From contig CAWGKT010000005.1 of the NCBI GenBank assembly GCA_963823215.1, positions 310,001 through 374,000 of the forward strand: 64,000 nt of DNA. The letters run 5' to 3'. The notes below the pieces were generated by a model that worked only from the letters and a program-made list of their open reading frames with translations, made no database searches and had not been told where the DNA came from. Position numbers and translations under genes: made by a program. How positions within the stretch are numbered: position 1 is the first letter of the stretch; each line of letters opens with the position of its first letter. Below are positions 32,788 through 42,254 of the stretch, one piece after another. Origin of the DNA: CAIWHR01 sp963823215 (lineage in GTDB: Bacteria; Pseudomonadota; Gammaproteobacteria; Burkholderiales; Casimicrobiaceae).

Positions 32788-33707
32788 ATGCTCGGTCGCG
32801 CGGCTTCGATGCCGGGAGCCGACGGTGGCCGTGAAAGAATCCGCTCAAACGTCCTGCACAAGCTTCGGCAGAAGGCGGGCGAGGCTTCGCCCGCGGCACG
32901 CGCGGACGACCGGCCGGCAGGCTCGAGCGACCCGCTCGAGCCCCCGTGGACGGCGCCCGTCGAGAACACCGGCGAAACGGTCTTCGCCGACCGCCCGCTG
33001 CGCTTTCGCAGCCTCACCGTCGCCGAGGCCGATCTTTCCGTTCTCGAGGCGCCGGAGGGCTTCCACGGCGGCTTCAAGATCCGGGTCGCGAAGCTCGGCG
33101 GCCGTCGCCGCGAGGCCGGCAAGCTGGTCGAGCGGCGCTACGCGGGACGCGGCTACACGATTCCGAGCCAGCCGCAGGATCCGCAGCTCTCGACGTTCAT
33201 CGCCTACGACGAGGGGCAGCTCGTCGGCACGGTGAGCGTCCGGCTCGATTCCGACAAGGGTCTGTCCGCCGACGATCTCTACCGGAACGAGATCGACGCG
33301 CTGCGCTCGGCGGGCGCCCGCATCTGCGAATTCACGCGCCTCGCCGTCGACAAGACGGCCGCGAGCAAGCCGGTGCTCGCCGGCCTGTTCCACACCGCGT
33401 ATCTCTACGCGTCGGTGATTCGCGGCTGCACCCACGCGGTGATCGAGGTCAATCCGCGCCACGTCGCCTTCTACGGCACGGGCGCTGCGCTTCGACCCGA
33501 TCGGCGAAGAGCGGATGAACCGGCGCGTCAACGCCCCCGCGGTATTGCTCTGCGCGCCCTTTGCGACGATCGCCGAAGGAATCGCGAAGTACGCCGGCAA
33601 GCCCGATGCGCCCGGGCGCCGGACGCTCGCTCTTCCTCTACGGGTTCCCGCCGGAGGACGAGCCGGGCGTGCTGAGGCGTCTGCGCGAGCTCGTCGCCGC
33701 GAGTTGA
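32788..33707 (+). CDS. FeeM-like N-acyl amino acid synthase, copy 3 (frameshifted C-terminus)
   Basis: Third and most divergent member. It shares KIRVAKLGGRRREAGKLVERR, LVGTVSVRLDSDKGLSADD, ICEFTRLAVDKTAASKPVL, VIEVNPRHVAFY and NRRVNAPAVLL. Shifts occur near 33480 and 33615; the last frame gives LFLYGFPPEDEPGVLRRLRE and stops at 33707. About 305 residues. It follows the LolA-like gene on the same strand by 100 bases, which links acyl-amino acid synthesis to the export genes. Confidence 0.78.
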
Positions 33708-33726
33708 GGTGCGTTGACGGCGACAC

Positions 33727-35410
33727 TCACTCAATGCCGATGCGGCTCTTGCCCGGAGCAAGAATGCCGTTCGGATCGATGGTGGACTTTATCTCGCGCA
33801 ACAGGTGTGCATAGCCTGGTGGGTACCCGGTCGGTGATTGCACGCCGGTTCGATAGGGCTGCAGCCCGGCGGCAAAGACCGTTTCCTTCAATGCTGGCAT
33901 GGAGGGCCTTTGCCCGCCCGGTTTCGTCGGCATTCTCCTTGGAATAGAAGATGCAGAGAAGCACGATGAGTGTCCTGCTGTTCTGGGCCAATAACGCAAC
34001 GTAGAAGTCGAAACCATGCTCGCGATAGAGTGCCCGGAGGCTGTCCAGAATCGGTTGGACCTCGGTGCCTCGCATCGGCACCGCAGGCGCGAACCAGATC
34101 GCGCCGATGTTGTCTCGGTCGGGGTGGGCCTCGGCCGGCTTGCTCATGCTCGATTTGAAGTAGGCGTGGCGCACGAAAAATTCCGTGGGCTGCCCTCGCA
34201 TGACCTCGTGGACGTGCCGTGCCACTGGGATCAGTTCCACGGGCTTCCCCGTCAAGCGCCGAAAGAGCCACTCTGCTCCTTGGCGCAGCCGCGTACCTGG
34301 CGGGAAGGCCGTGATCACGCGCTCCACCTGGGTCGCGGCAAATACGGTCTGGTCGGTGATAAAGGTCAGCCGGCCCATGCCCTTGAGCCGCCGCCTGAGC
34401 CGGCGCTGGACATTCTTCACCCATTCCTTCGTGCCGTGAATGCCGCCACCGAAGCTCCAGCTCGACACGCCGATATCGGCGCCGTTGCTCGAGCAGGACG
34501 TCATCGGGCAGCCGCGACACGCGCTCCGCCATCCCGGGCGGATATTGTGAAATGACCGAAAGCGCGCAGATGTCGTTGATGATGTGCACGCCGGCGGTGA
34601 GCAATCCCGCCAGAGTCAGCTCGCGCACCGCATCGACCAGTCGCGGGAAATCTTCGTCGCGCGCAAGGTCGAAGGTGAATGCGCAGTACGATTCGGGCTC
34701 CGGGAACAACCAGATGCCCGCCTTGACCACGATTCCGAAGTTGGACTGGCTGAAAAGGCCCTCGATGTAGGGACCCACGCCCCACTTGTGCGTGTTCCAC
34801 GTCGGGCACCGCCCGAAGGCACCGCCGCCCGTGCGGATGATCGAGCCGTCCGCCAGCACGACCTCGAGCCCGCACAGTGTGCCGAAGTGATCGGCATAGT
34901 GGGTCACCCCCATGCCGCGCTCCAGCGCGTTGCCCAGCACGCTGCCCTCCGGAGGACCGTCGGTGCAGTCACACCAGAGCCGCGAGCCGCTCTCGACCAG
35001 GTGCTGCCTTCAGCTGCCGATAGGTCACGCCCGGCTCGATCACCGCGTAGGCTAGATCTTCGTTGACCTCGGATATCGCGATTCATGCGCTCCAGATGGA
35101 GCACGACGGTGTTGTCGACGCCGGGGTCGCGGAACCGTAGCCCCAGTTCCGCCCCTTGCTTACCGGCCAGACGGGAACCCGAAACTCGTTCGCCAGTTTC
35201 ACGACGGTCGAAACCTCCTCGACCGTGGTCGGGAAGACGACAGCGCCCGGGCTGCTTCGGATCGGGAATCGTCGCCCGACCCGCGATGGCGAGCGCCGCC
35301 GGATCGTCGACGACCTCGATCGTCATTCGAGCGCGGATGGCATCGATCATCGACCGCACTCGAGCGGGATCAATGGGTGTCGCCAAGGTTGGTGATATTG
35401 GCTCGTTCAT
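33727..35410 (-). CDS. FAD-dependent oxidoreductase of the 4-cresol dehydrogenase/vanillyl alcohol oxidase family, frameshifted
   Basis: The FAD-binding PCMH domain is visible in GSVLGNALERGMGVTHYADH, GLEVVLADGSIIRTGGGAFG, THKWGVGPYIEGLFSQSN and FGIVVKAGIWLFPEPE. The C-terminus STIDPNGILAPGKSRIG is typical of 4-cresol dehydrogenase and VAO. The family oxidises para-substituted phenols using covalent FAD. About 560 codons match the usual size, but the gene is broken near 35300, 35080, 34950, 34500 and 33900. Its role beside an exporter is unclear; it may modify an aromatic moiety of the product. Confidence 0.75.
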
Positions 35411-35517
35411 GGGTCGAACTCCATGGCTTCACGTGCTCATGATACGGCCCACACGGCACCTGAAATTGGCCAGGATGCTCGGGTTGGCAACCAGACGATG
35501 TACCGTTACCCGTCTCT

Positions 35518-36729
35518 CTACTCGGCTGCCCGAAGCGCCTCAACCACCGGCACCCGTGAGACTCGAACTGCCGGCCAAAGTGCCGCGAGCACCGGCGCCA
35601 CCAAGCCGACCATGGCGGCCAGCCCGATTACCCCGGCATCGAGCCGAATGCGCGCGACGTAGCCAACGTTTGCGTTGGGAGGCGGCGGCATCGGAATGCC
35701 TACCCTCGAGATCGTGAGCGCCAGCGCGACCCCGAGTGCGACGCCCGCCACCATACCGAGGAATCCGAGCAGCACGTTCTCGGAGACTACGAGCCAGAAT
35801 ACCTGCGCGCCACTGTTTCCGAGGGCCCTCATGGTGCCGAATTCACTCAGCCGCTCGAATGCCGTCAGATTGACCGTATTCGCGACGCCAAGCAGCACCA
35901 TTAGCAGAATAATCAGGAGCAACACGCCGAATTGCCGGCGGTAGAGCTCGACCGTGTTTTCGTAGAAATCGTTCAGTTTGCCCCAGCTCCTCAAGTCCAG
36001 GCCAATTGAATCGAGGGTCGCAGATAGGCTCTGCGCGACCATGTCGGTATCCGAAGTACTCGCGAGGTAGGCCACGACCACGTTGACTGACGGCGTCTGC
36101 AGAAGCGCCTGCGCATTGCGAAGCGACAGTCGAACGGCGCGCGCGTCGTATTCCTTGGAAATGGTCTGGAATACGCCGACCACCTCAACGTCGAGTGTAT
36201 TCATGGCGCCCTCGATCGTATTGGTGACCAACGTTGCGCGATCTCCGGCCTTGAGCTGAAGCGCGTGCGCCACGCCTTGCCCGATCAGGACGCCGTACTC
36301 GTCCTTGTCGGTCAGCTGGCGCCCCTCCATGATGGTCAGTGAAGTCCCGAGGCGCCGCTCCTTTTCGGGCTCGATGCCACTCCCGACGATCGGCAAGTCT
36401 GCGCGACCATTGTTCAAGAGCGCCGAAAAGCTGAGCCTGCCCATGCTTTCAACGACGCGAGGATCCTTTGCCAGCGACGTGTGGATTGCACCCTGATCGG
36501 AAAGGAGCCGGTCCTGTGGCCGGCTGGCACCACCGTCGAAGTAGCCACGCCGCGCGATTTGGAGATGACCCGACTGGGAATGGATCAATGCCTCCGCGAA
36601 CTGCTCGAGCAAGTCGACGACAAAGCCGCCGCTCAAGATGAGCGCAACAACGCCAAAAGCGATCGCCGAGAGCGTCAGGGTCGTACGCGCGGTATGGCGT
36701 CTGATGTTGCGAAGCGCGAGCTTGAACAT
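35518..36729 (-). CDS. FtsX-like ABC transporter permease (second of a pair)
   Basis: A 403-residue inner-membrane permease of the MacB/LolC-LolE type. It has one N-terminal helix (TLTLSAIAFGVVALILSGGF), a large periplasmic MacB_PCD domain and three C-terminal helices (LLLIILLMVLLGVANTVN; GTMRALGNSGAQVFWLVVSE). The motif VGIPMPPPP is shared with its partner. Intact. It lies 18 bases from the upstream permease, so the two form an operon and probably a heterodimer. Confidence 0.88.
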   Translation of the reverse strand: MFKLALRNIRRHTARTTLTLSAIAFGVVALILSGGFVVDLLEQFAEALIHSQSGHLQIARRGYFDGGASRPQDRLLSDQGAIHTSLAKDPRVVESMGRLSFSALLNNGRADLPIVGSGIEPEKERRLGTSLTIMEGRQLTDKDEYGVLIGQGVAHALQLKAGDRATLVTNTIEGAMNTLDVEVVGVFQTISKEYDARAVRLSLRNAQALLQTPSVNVVVAYLASTSDTDMVAQSLSATLDSIGLDLRSWGKLNDFYENTVELYRRQFGVLLLIILLMVLLGVANTVNLTAFERLSEFGTMRALGNSGAQVFWLVVSENVLLGFLGMVAGVALGVALALTISRVGIPMPPPPNANVGYVARIRLDAGVIGLAAMVGLVAPVLAALWPAVRVSRVPVVEALRAAE

Positions 36730-36747
36730 CGTATTGGCCGGCGTCGC

Positions 36748-38034
36748 CTAGCGATTGCGCCGGAGCGCATCGACGATGTTCATCCTCGATGCCTTCCATG
36801 CGGGATAGACGCCGGCAGCGAGCGTCGTGACGAAAGCCAAAGCCAGGGCATCCGCGCCGAGCGGCCAGGTCACCATGATCTCGCCCAGGTAGTCTTTCGT
36901 TCCACCGGGCGGCGGCGGCATCGGGATGCCGACCCAGGAGATTGCGGCTGCCAGACCGATGCCGGCGAGCACGCCGGCCGTGCCGCCCAGCAGCCCGATG
37001 ATCACGGCCTCGGCGATGAAGCGCCGGAGAATCCGGACCCGCTTGGCGCCGAGCGCCATCAAAGTCCCGATCTCGCCCGTGCGCTCCATCACGGTCATCA
37101 ACATCGTGTTCGAGATCCCGAGCACGATGATGATAGCGATCATCCACTTGACGACGCCAACCTGCCGCGACAGCAACGTGACGGTTTTGTTGTAGAAATC
37201 TGCAAGATCGTACCAGGCCGTGACCTCCAGCCCGGATGAAGCGATATGACTCTTGATCGACGCCGCGACGGCGTTCGTCTGCTCGGTTTCGCGTAGCAGG
37301 ACGACCCATTGATGTGCACCGGACACGCGCATCAGCCGCTGCGCCATTGGCAGCGGTACGCGCAGCGCCGAATCGTCGTAGGCCTTGCTGACTGTGGAGA
37401 AGGTTCCGCGCACCCGACCCTCGACCGCGTTCATACCTCCGGATCTAGTGCTGGCAAGCAAGACGATGGTGTCGCCAACCTTCGCTCCCATTGCCGTTGC
37501 AAGACCGCGTCCCAACACGATGCCGTCCGGCTCATCGGATGACAGTGCCGCACCCTCGACCGTGACCACCGATTGCGCGAGCTTGCCTTCTCGCTCCGGG
37601 GTTAGTCCTACCCCGACAAACGACACCGCAACCTCCCCGAGACTCGCGAGGCCGCTGAAAGCAAGTCGCGGCGCGATTGTCACGATCTCGGTCATGGCTT
37701 CAATCGACTTCAAATCAGCGGAATCCTCGGGCAACAGGTATCGGTAGGGGTCGGCAAGTCCACCATCGCGGTATCCGGTCCGCACAACCTGCACATGTCC
37801 GAGGCCCGACCGGATGGTCGACTCGCGCAGAGCCCAATGCATCCACTCGATAAAACCTGCGGCCAGCAAAAATGCCACGACTCCGCAGGCAACCGCGAAG
37901 AGGCCCATCGCGCTGCGGCGCAGCTGTCTGACGACGTTCCTGACCGCAATGAGCACGTCGACCCGCCATTCGTGCGCGCGGGTCGATCCGATGGCCTCCA
38001 TCAGGCGCAGGAAAGATCGTGATCGCTCAGGCAT
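36748..38034 (-). CDS. FtsX-like ABC transporter permease (first of a pair)
   Basis: A 428-residue permease homologous to its neighbour, with the same four-helix layout, FtsX core (VMERTGEIGTLMALGAKRVRI) and VGIPMPPPPG. The chosen ATG (38034, MPERSRSFLRLMEA) follows the reductase stop; a TTG at 38052 would overlap that stop. Together with the ATPase at 31050-31819 it would make a Lol/MacB-type exporter for a lipidated or amphiphilic substrate. Confidence 0.87.
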   Translation of the reverse strand: MPERSRSFLRLMEAIGSTRAHEWRVDVLIAVRNVVRQLRRSAMGLFAVACGVVAFLLAAGFIEWMHWALRESTIRSGLGHVQVVRTGYRDGGLADPYRYLLPEDSADLKSIEAMTEIVTIAPRLAFSGLASLGEVAVSFVGVGLTPEREGKLAQSVVTVEGAALSSDEPDGIVLGRGLATAMGAKVGDTIVLLASTRSGGMNAVEGRVRGTFSTVSKAYDDSALRVPLPMAQRLMRVSGAHQWVVLLRETEQTNAVAASIKSHIASSGLEVTAWYDLADFYNKTVTLLSRQVGVVKWMIAIIIVLGISNTMLMTVMERTGEIGTLMALGAKRVRILRRFIAEAVIIGLLGGTAGVLAGIGLAAAISWVGIPMPPPPGGTKDYLGEIMVTWPLGADALALAFVTTLAAGVYPAWKASRMNIVDALRRNR

Positions 38035-38048
38035 TGCGGATCGCCCGG

Positions 38049-39186
38049 TCAATCCGGCGCGGGATTTCGTCCGAACTTGAGGTATCTGTCCAGTAACCGG
38101 CCGAGATAGCTATCGACGGCGGGCATCGCGATGCCGGCACCGCCCATGATCTTGCGCGTCTCGATGTTGGCAAATCCCTGGTTGCCCGCAAGGTAGCCAA
38201 GGAAGATCGGCAGCGTGGATATCGCCCGTTTTCCGGGTGGCGGCAGCAGCGCCCGAATGACGGGTAGTGCCGCCCGGAGCATGCTGGGAGGGACCGAGAC
38301 CTGCTTTGGCACCCGTATCCCTTGCGTAACAAACGCCGCGCGTACGCGCGTCTGCAATTCATCCATTCTCAGCGATTCTTCCGGGCCGGTGCAAAGGTGC
38401 AATATCCTGCCAACCGTTTCCTGTCTTCCGCTCGACCACGACACTGCATTGGCAACGTAATCGACCGGGACGATATCCAACTTGGTCGCGCCGAATGTCG
38501 GGGAAAACCCGAACGTGCGCCGCCCCGAAAGAAATTCGACCAGATGATAGAAGATCTGGAACCGCATCACCTCTCCGGTTCTCGAATCGCCCACCACCAT
38601 GCTGGGGCGATGCACCGTGATGGGCAGCCCTTCCGTCACCCCAGCGGAAATGAGAACTTCGGCCTCCGCTTTGGCTTGCTCGTAGGTATTGTGATATTCG
38701 CGGGGCACGTTGATCCAGCGCTCCGGCAGCACCCCCGGCAGCATCCCTCCCACCCCAACCGTGCTCAAGAACTCGACCTTTTCGAAGCACGCCCGCGCGC
38801 TTGGCCGAACGCGCAAGCTCGAGTACATTGCGTGCTGCACTTACCGCGGCGGCGCGGGCCTCCTCCAGCGGAAGGTTCATTCGCACAATCGCCGCACAGT
38901 GAACGATCCTCGTGCACTCGGTCGCGATATGCTCGAACTGCGCCGGCTCGAGACCGAACCGCGGGAGCGAGGTATCGCCACGCACCGTCGCAACGCGCGC
39001 CGAAAGCTCGGCCGCAGGCAGATTCCAGAATCTCCCGAGCATCATTAGCCGCTGCTGCACATCCTGGTCCGATTTTCCTCGCGTCAGCAGCTTGAGGCGC
39101 ATACCAGGACTATCCAGGAAGGTTCTGGCGATGGCGCTGCCCACCACTCCGGTGCCTCCGGTCAGAAAGACTGTGTTCACACCCAT
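38049..39186 (-). CDS. NAD(P)-dependent thioester/acyl reductase (extended SDR), one frameshift
   Basis: The N-terminal Rossmann motif is VFLTGGTGVVGSAIARTFL, and IVHCAAIVRMNLP follows. After a shift near 38810 it continues KVEFLSTVGVGG, NTYEQAKAEAEVLI (YxxxK catalytic pair) and PITVHRPSMVVGDSRTGE. This matches the reductase domain of carboxylic acid reductases and fatty acyl-CoA reductases. Its ATG overlaps the 3' end of the acyl-CoA ligase gene, so the ligase and reductase may act in sequence to yield an aldehyde or alcohol. Confidence 0.8.
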
Positions 39187-40991
39187 TGCACAACAAGCGA
39201 GCCAGGGTCCGGAGCGCTGTCGGGCTTTCCGTCTCCCCGCGCCTCCAGAGTTTCGAACAAGCGTTGAATCTGCGCGGCAAATTCCGTTTCCACCTGCAGC
39301 CGGCGCAGTTTCATATTGGACGTGAGCTCGCCGGTTTCGATCGTGAATCGCCGTGTCGTGATCAGGATTCCAGACGGGCGCTGATATCCCGGCAGCATCG
39401 CCGTCGCCGTGAAAAGGACGCGCTGAATGACTGGATCTGGATTCGACACCCGTGGTACGAACGCGGGTTCAGCAACATCTCTCCCGATCGCTTCACGGCC
39501 AGACTTTGCGGGTTCAATCGAAATTAGCGCCCCGACGAATCGACGTCCTGCGCCAAACGCCATCGCGTGCTCGACGTAAGGAAGGCGGCGCAGCAACGCC
39601 TCGATGCCCGCCGGGGCGATCCAGCGCCCCGTCGCCGACTTGAAGACCTCGGATTTTCGGCCGATCACGCGCAGGAAGCCGTCGGTATCGAATTCGCCGT
39701 AGTCCCCGGTGGGCCAGAAGCCCAGCGCGTCGGGGCCTGACGCGCCGTCACCCGCATTTGAAAGATATCCACGAAACACACCCGGACCGCGAACGAGAAT
39801 CTCGTTGTCCTCGGCGAGCCGCACTTCCTGTCCCGGCAGGGGCCGCCCCACCGTCGCCGCACGGTGCTCACCCGGCCGATTGATCGCGATAGGAACGATG
39901 CTCTCGCTGACGCCGTATGCCTCGAACACCGGCAGTCCGATCCCGTCGAACCAGTCGAGCAACCATAGCGGCATCGGCGCCGATCCGCTGACGAGATAGC
40001 GCAAATTGACGCCGAAGATCTTGCGCAGCCGTCGCAGGACGAGCCAGTCTGCGACTTTGGCGGTTCCGCGCTTGAACACCGTCGGCGCGTCCGACCCACG
40101 CGCCGCTCGCGCGCGCCGTGCACCCGCTTGGAGTGCCCAATCGGCCATAGCCGAAACCGGGCGAGAGGATCTCGCTAGGCGCGCGCGAATTCCGGCGTGG
40201 AGCTTCTCGTAGAATCGAGGCACGCCGATCAGCAGGTGCGGATTCGCTCGCCGCAGGTATCGCATGACCTCTTTCGGATCGCCGATCACGTAGCTCGTCG
40301 CACCCCGTTCGATGCCGCAGAAATTGACGATGCGCTGGAAGAGGTTGGCAAGCGGAAGCCAACATAGCAGATGACTCCCCTCGGCGATGTCCGGATACGC
40401 GGTGGAGATCGACTCGACTGCGACGAGAACCTGGCGATGCGTATAGGCGATCGGCTTCGGTCGCCCGGTTGTGCCCGACGAGAATACGACGAGCGCGTCG
40501 TCGTCGGGTTCGGCTCCGGCAAAAAGCTCGTCGCCTTCCCGCGCATCGACGTTACCAGTCAGCGAATCCAGCGATTTTGCTTCGACGCGAGGGTCTTCCG
40601 AATTGGTCCGAAACACGAAGAGTCGCTCGATCTTGTCAACCACATCGCCGGGGATCGACGCAGCCAAGGCGCCGTCCTCCACGAAAAGTGCGTCGATTTC
40701 CAGCGATCTCAGGATTTCGTCACGCTGGTCTATCGCATAGTTGGCATCGATGCCGATGACCGCGATCCCCAGCGCCAGGCAGGCCATCTGCACGCATTCC
40801 CAATCGACGCTGGTCGGCGCGAGGATGGCAACGCTTTGGCCTCGCCGCAGGCCCACGGCGCGCAGTGCCACTACGATTCCGCTGACGCGCGCGGCATAGG
40901 CTTTCCAGGTGATGGGTTGCCAGGCGTCGTGGGCATCGAGCGCGCAGAATGCGATCCCATCCGGCGTCTCGCGCACGCGCCGCGATACCAT
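39177..40991 (-). CDS. Long-chain acyl-CoA ligase/AMP-dependent synthetase
   Basis: An ANL-superfamily enzyme that activates a carboxylic acid through an acyl-AMP. It has the P-loop VFSSGTTGRPKPIAYTHRQ, the motif FEAYGVSESI, the WPTGDYGEFDTDGFLRVIGR hinge region and the C-terminal lid with FVGALISIEPAKSG, as in FACL/FadD15-like enzymes. From ATG 40991 it has about 604 residues; a TTG at 41015 (LQHRIIPEM..) is equally possible. The frame is open to 41195, but that overlaps the amidotransferase. Intact. Confidence 0.88.
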   Translation of the reverse strand: MVSRRVRETPDGIAFCALDAHDAWQPITWKAYAARVSGIVVALRAVGLRRGQSVAILAPTSVDWECVQMACLALGIAVIGIDANYAIDQRDEILRSLEIDALFVEDGALAASIPGDVVDKIERLFVFRTNSEDPRVEAKSLDSLTGNVDAREGDELFAGAEPDDDALVVFSSGTTGRPKPIAYTHRQVLVAVESISTAYPDIAEGSHLLCWLPLANLFQRIVNFCGIERGATSYVIGDPKEVMRYLRRANPHLLIGVPRFYEKLHAGIRARLARSSRPVSAMADWALQAGARRARAARGSDAPTVFKRGTAKVADWLVLRRLRKIFGVNLRYLVSGSAPMPLWLLDWFDGIGLPVFEAYGVSESIVPIAINRPGEHRAATVGRPLPGQEVRLAEDNEILVRGPGVFRGYLSNAGDGASGPDALGFWPTGDYGEFDTDGFLRVIGRKSEVFKSATGRWIAPAGIEALLRRLPYVEHAMAFGAGRRFVGALISIEPAKSGREAIGRDVAEPAFVPRVSNPDPVIQRVLFTATAMLPGYQRPSGILITTRRFTIETGELTSNMKLRRLQVETEFAAQIQRLFETLEARGDGKPDSAPDPGSLVVQWV

Positions 40992-41041
40992 TTCCGGAAT
41001 GATTCGATGTTGCAACGGGCGATGTGGCGTGCAACCGGCGA

Positions 41042-42121
41042 TCAGGCGACGACGGGGTCGTAGGCGCCCCGGGGGCGGGTGATGTGCAAATCCTCCGTCC
41101 GCAGGCCGAGCCACCGCATCTGCCGGGTGGTGTTGGCACCATGCAGCACCCGGTTTCGAATCATGAAATCGACGAACGGACCCATGAACTTCCAATACAG
41201 TCGATTCGCCTTGCCGCTGCGGATCAGCGCCGAAAATTCGGGAGCATAAGGATTGTAGCCAAAGTTCCGCAGGTCGGAGTACATCAGCAGCCAGTTTACG
41301 GGATAATTACTGTGGATCGGGTTCGCGTGGGACGGGCGCTCGACAAGTCCGAGTTCCGCGACCCGCCGCATCGTGGCCTCCTGGTCATAATCCCACGCGT
41401 GAAAGGGCGCAAGGTAGCGCGGAAATCGGGTCCCAGCCGGAAAGCGTCGAGGATTCCAAAATCGCGCCAACTCCGCTTCGCTGAAGACCCCCGCATCCTT
41501 CAGCCCGGGCGGCGTCCAATCGGTCTCGCAGATGAGCTTGGGCGAAAACTCATACTCCATGCGGTCCGGCTCAGGCTGGCCCGGGGAGTAACCCGCCAGG
41601 ACAATCGGAATGCCGCGCTCGGTCGCCACCGAGAGGGCGTCGCCCTCGAAAAGTGGCGCATAGACGTACGAAACCGTGTAGACAGCGCCGCGTTCCTCCT
41701 GATTGCGAAGCAGATACGCGAACAGCTTCCGATAGAACCCGCTGGTCGGCCGATAGACGAGATGATCGACGCCCAGTAGCTCGACCGTACGCCGGATGCT
41801 TCTCCACGCAACGTCGGGGATGTTCGCGTCGACCGTGTACGCGAGCACATTGAGACCATAGTCCATCTTTGCCCGGTAGAGGAGATAAAGGCTATCCTTG
41901 CCGCCGGACAGGCACACCAAGGCATCGTGGTGGCCACGACCTCGACAATCCACGAGAGTCCGCTCAAGATCCGCTCGCCGCGACGCGATCGCGGTGCCCC
42001 TCGCCGTGTCGTCCACCGGCGCGTCGCTGCGACAACGGCCGCACCTTCCGGTCCGATCAATATCGGCGCCGGGTACCGCCGCCGGAAGCAGGCACTGTGT
42101 GCAGCGTTTCACAAGGGACAC
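41042..42121 (-). CDS. N-acetyl sugar amidotransferase-like PP-loop protein
   Basis: A 359-residue protein with an N-terminal zinc-ribbon-like pair (CTQC and CGRC) and the PP-loop ATP pyrophosphatase motif LVCLSGGKDSLYLLY. The region DYGLNVLAYTVDANIPD matches the WbpG/PseA-type N-acetyl sugar amidotransferase family. These enzymes convert a sugar acetamido group to an acetamidino group, using a glutaminase partner. No hisH/hisF-like partners are adjacent, so the true substrate may differ. Intact. Confidence 0.82.
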   Translation of the reverse strand: MSLVKRCTQCLLPAAVPGADIDRTGRCGRCRSDAPVDDTARGTAIASRRADLERTLVDCRGRGHHDALVCLSGGKDSLYLLYRAKMDYGLNVLAYTVDANIPDVAWRSIRRTVELLGVDHLVYRPTSGFYRKLFAYLLRNQEERGAVYTVSYVYAPLFEGDALSVATERGIPIVLAGYSPGQPEPDRMEYEFSPKLICETDWTPPGLKDAGVFSEAELARFWNPRRFPAGTRFPRYLAPFHAWDYDQEATMRRVAELGLVERPSHANPIHSNYPVNWLLMYSDLRNFGYNPYAPEFSALIRSGKANRLYWKFMGPFVDFMIRNRVLHGANTTRQMRWLGLRTEDLHITRPRGAYDPVVA

Positions 42122-42254
42122 CGGTCAAGTGACTTGGACAACCGCCGCATGTTACCAGATCGCCGGGCCCATTGACCGACGTCGCTGCCTGCGCGACCAC
42201 TTGCGCCCAGTATTGTTTCCCCCGAATAGGTCAAAGGCCATTAAGATGTGAACG

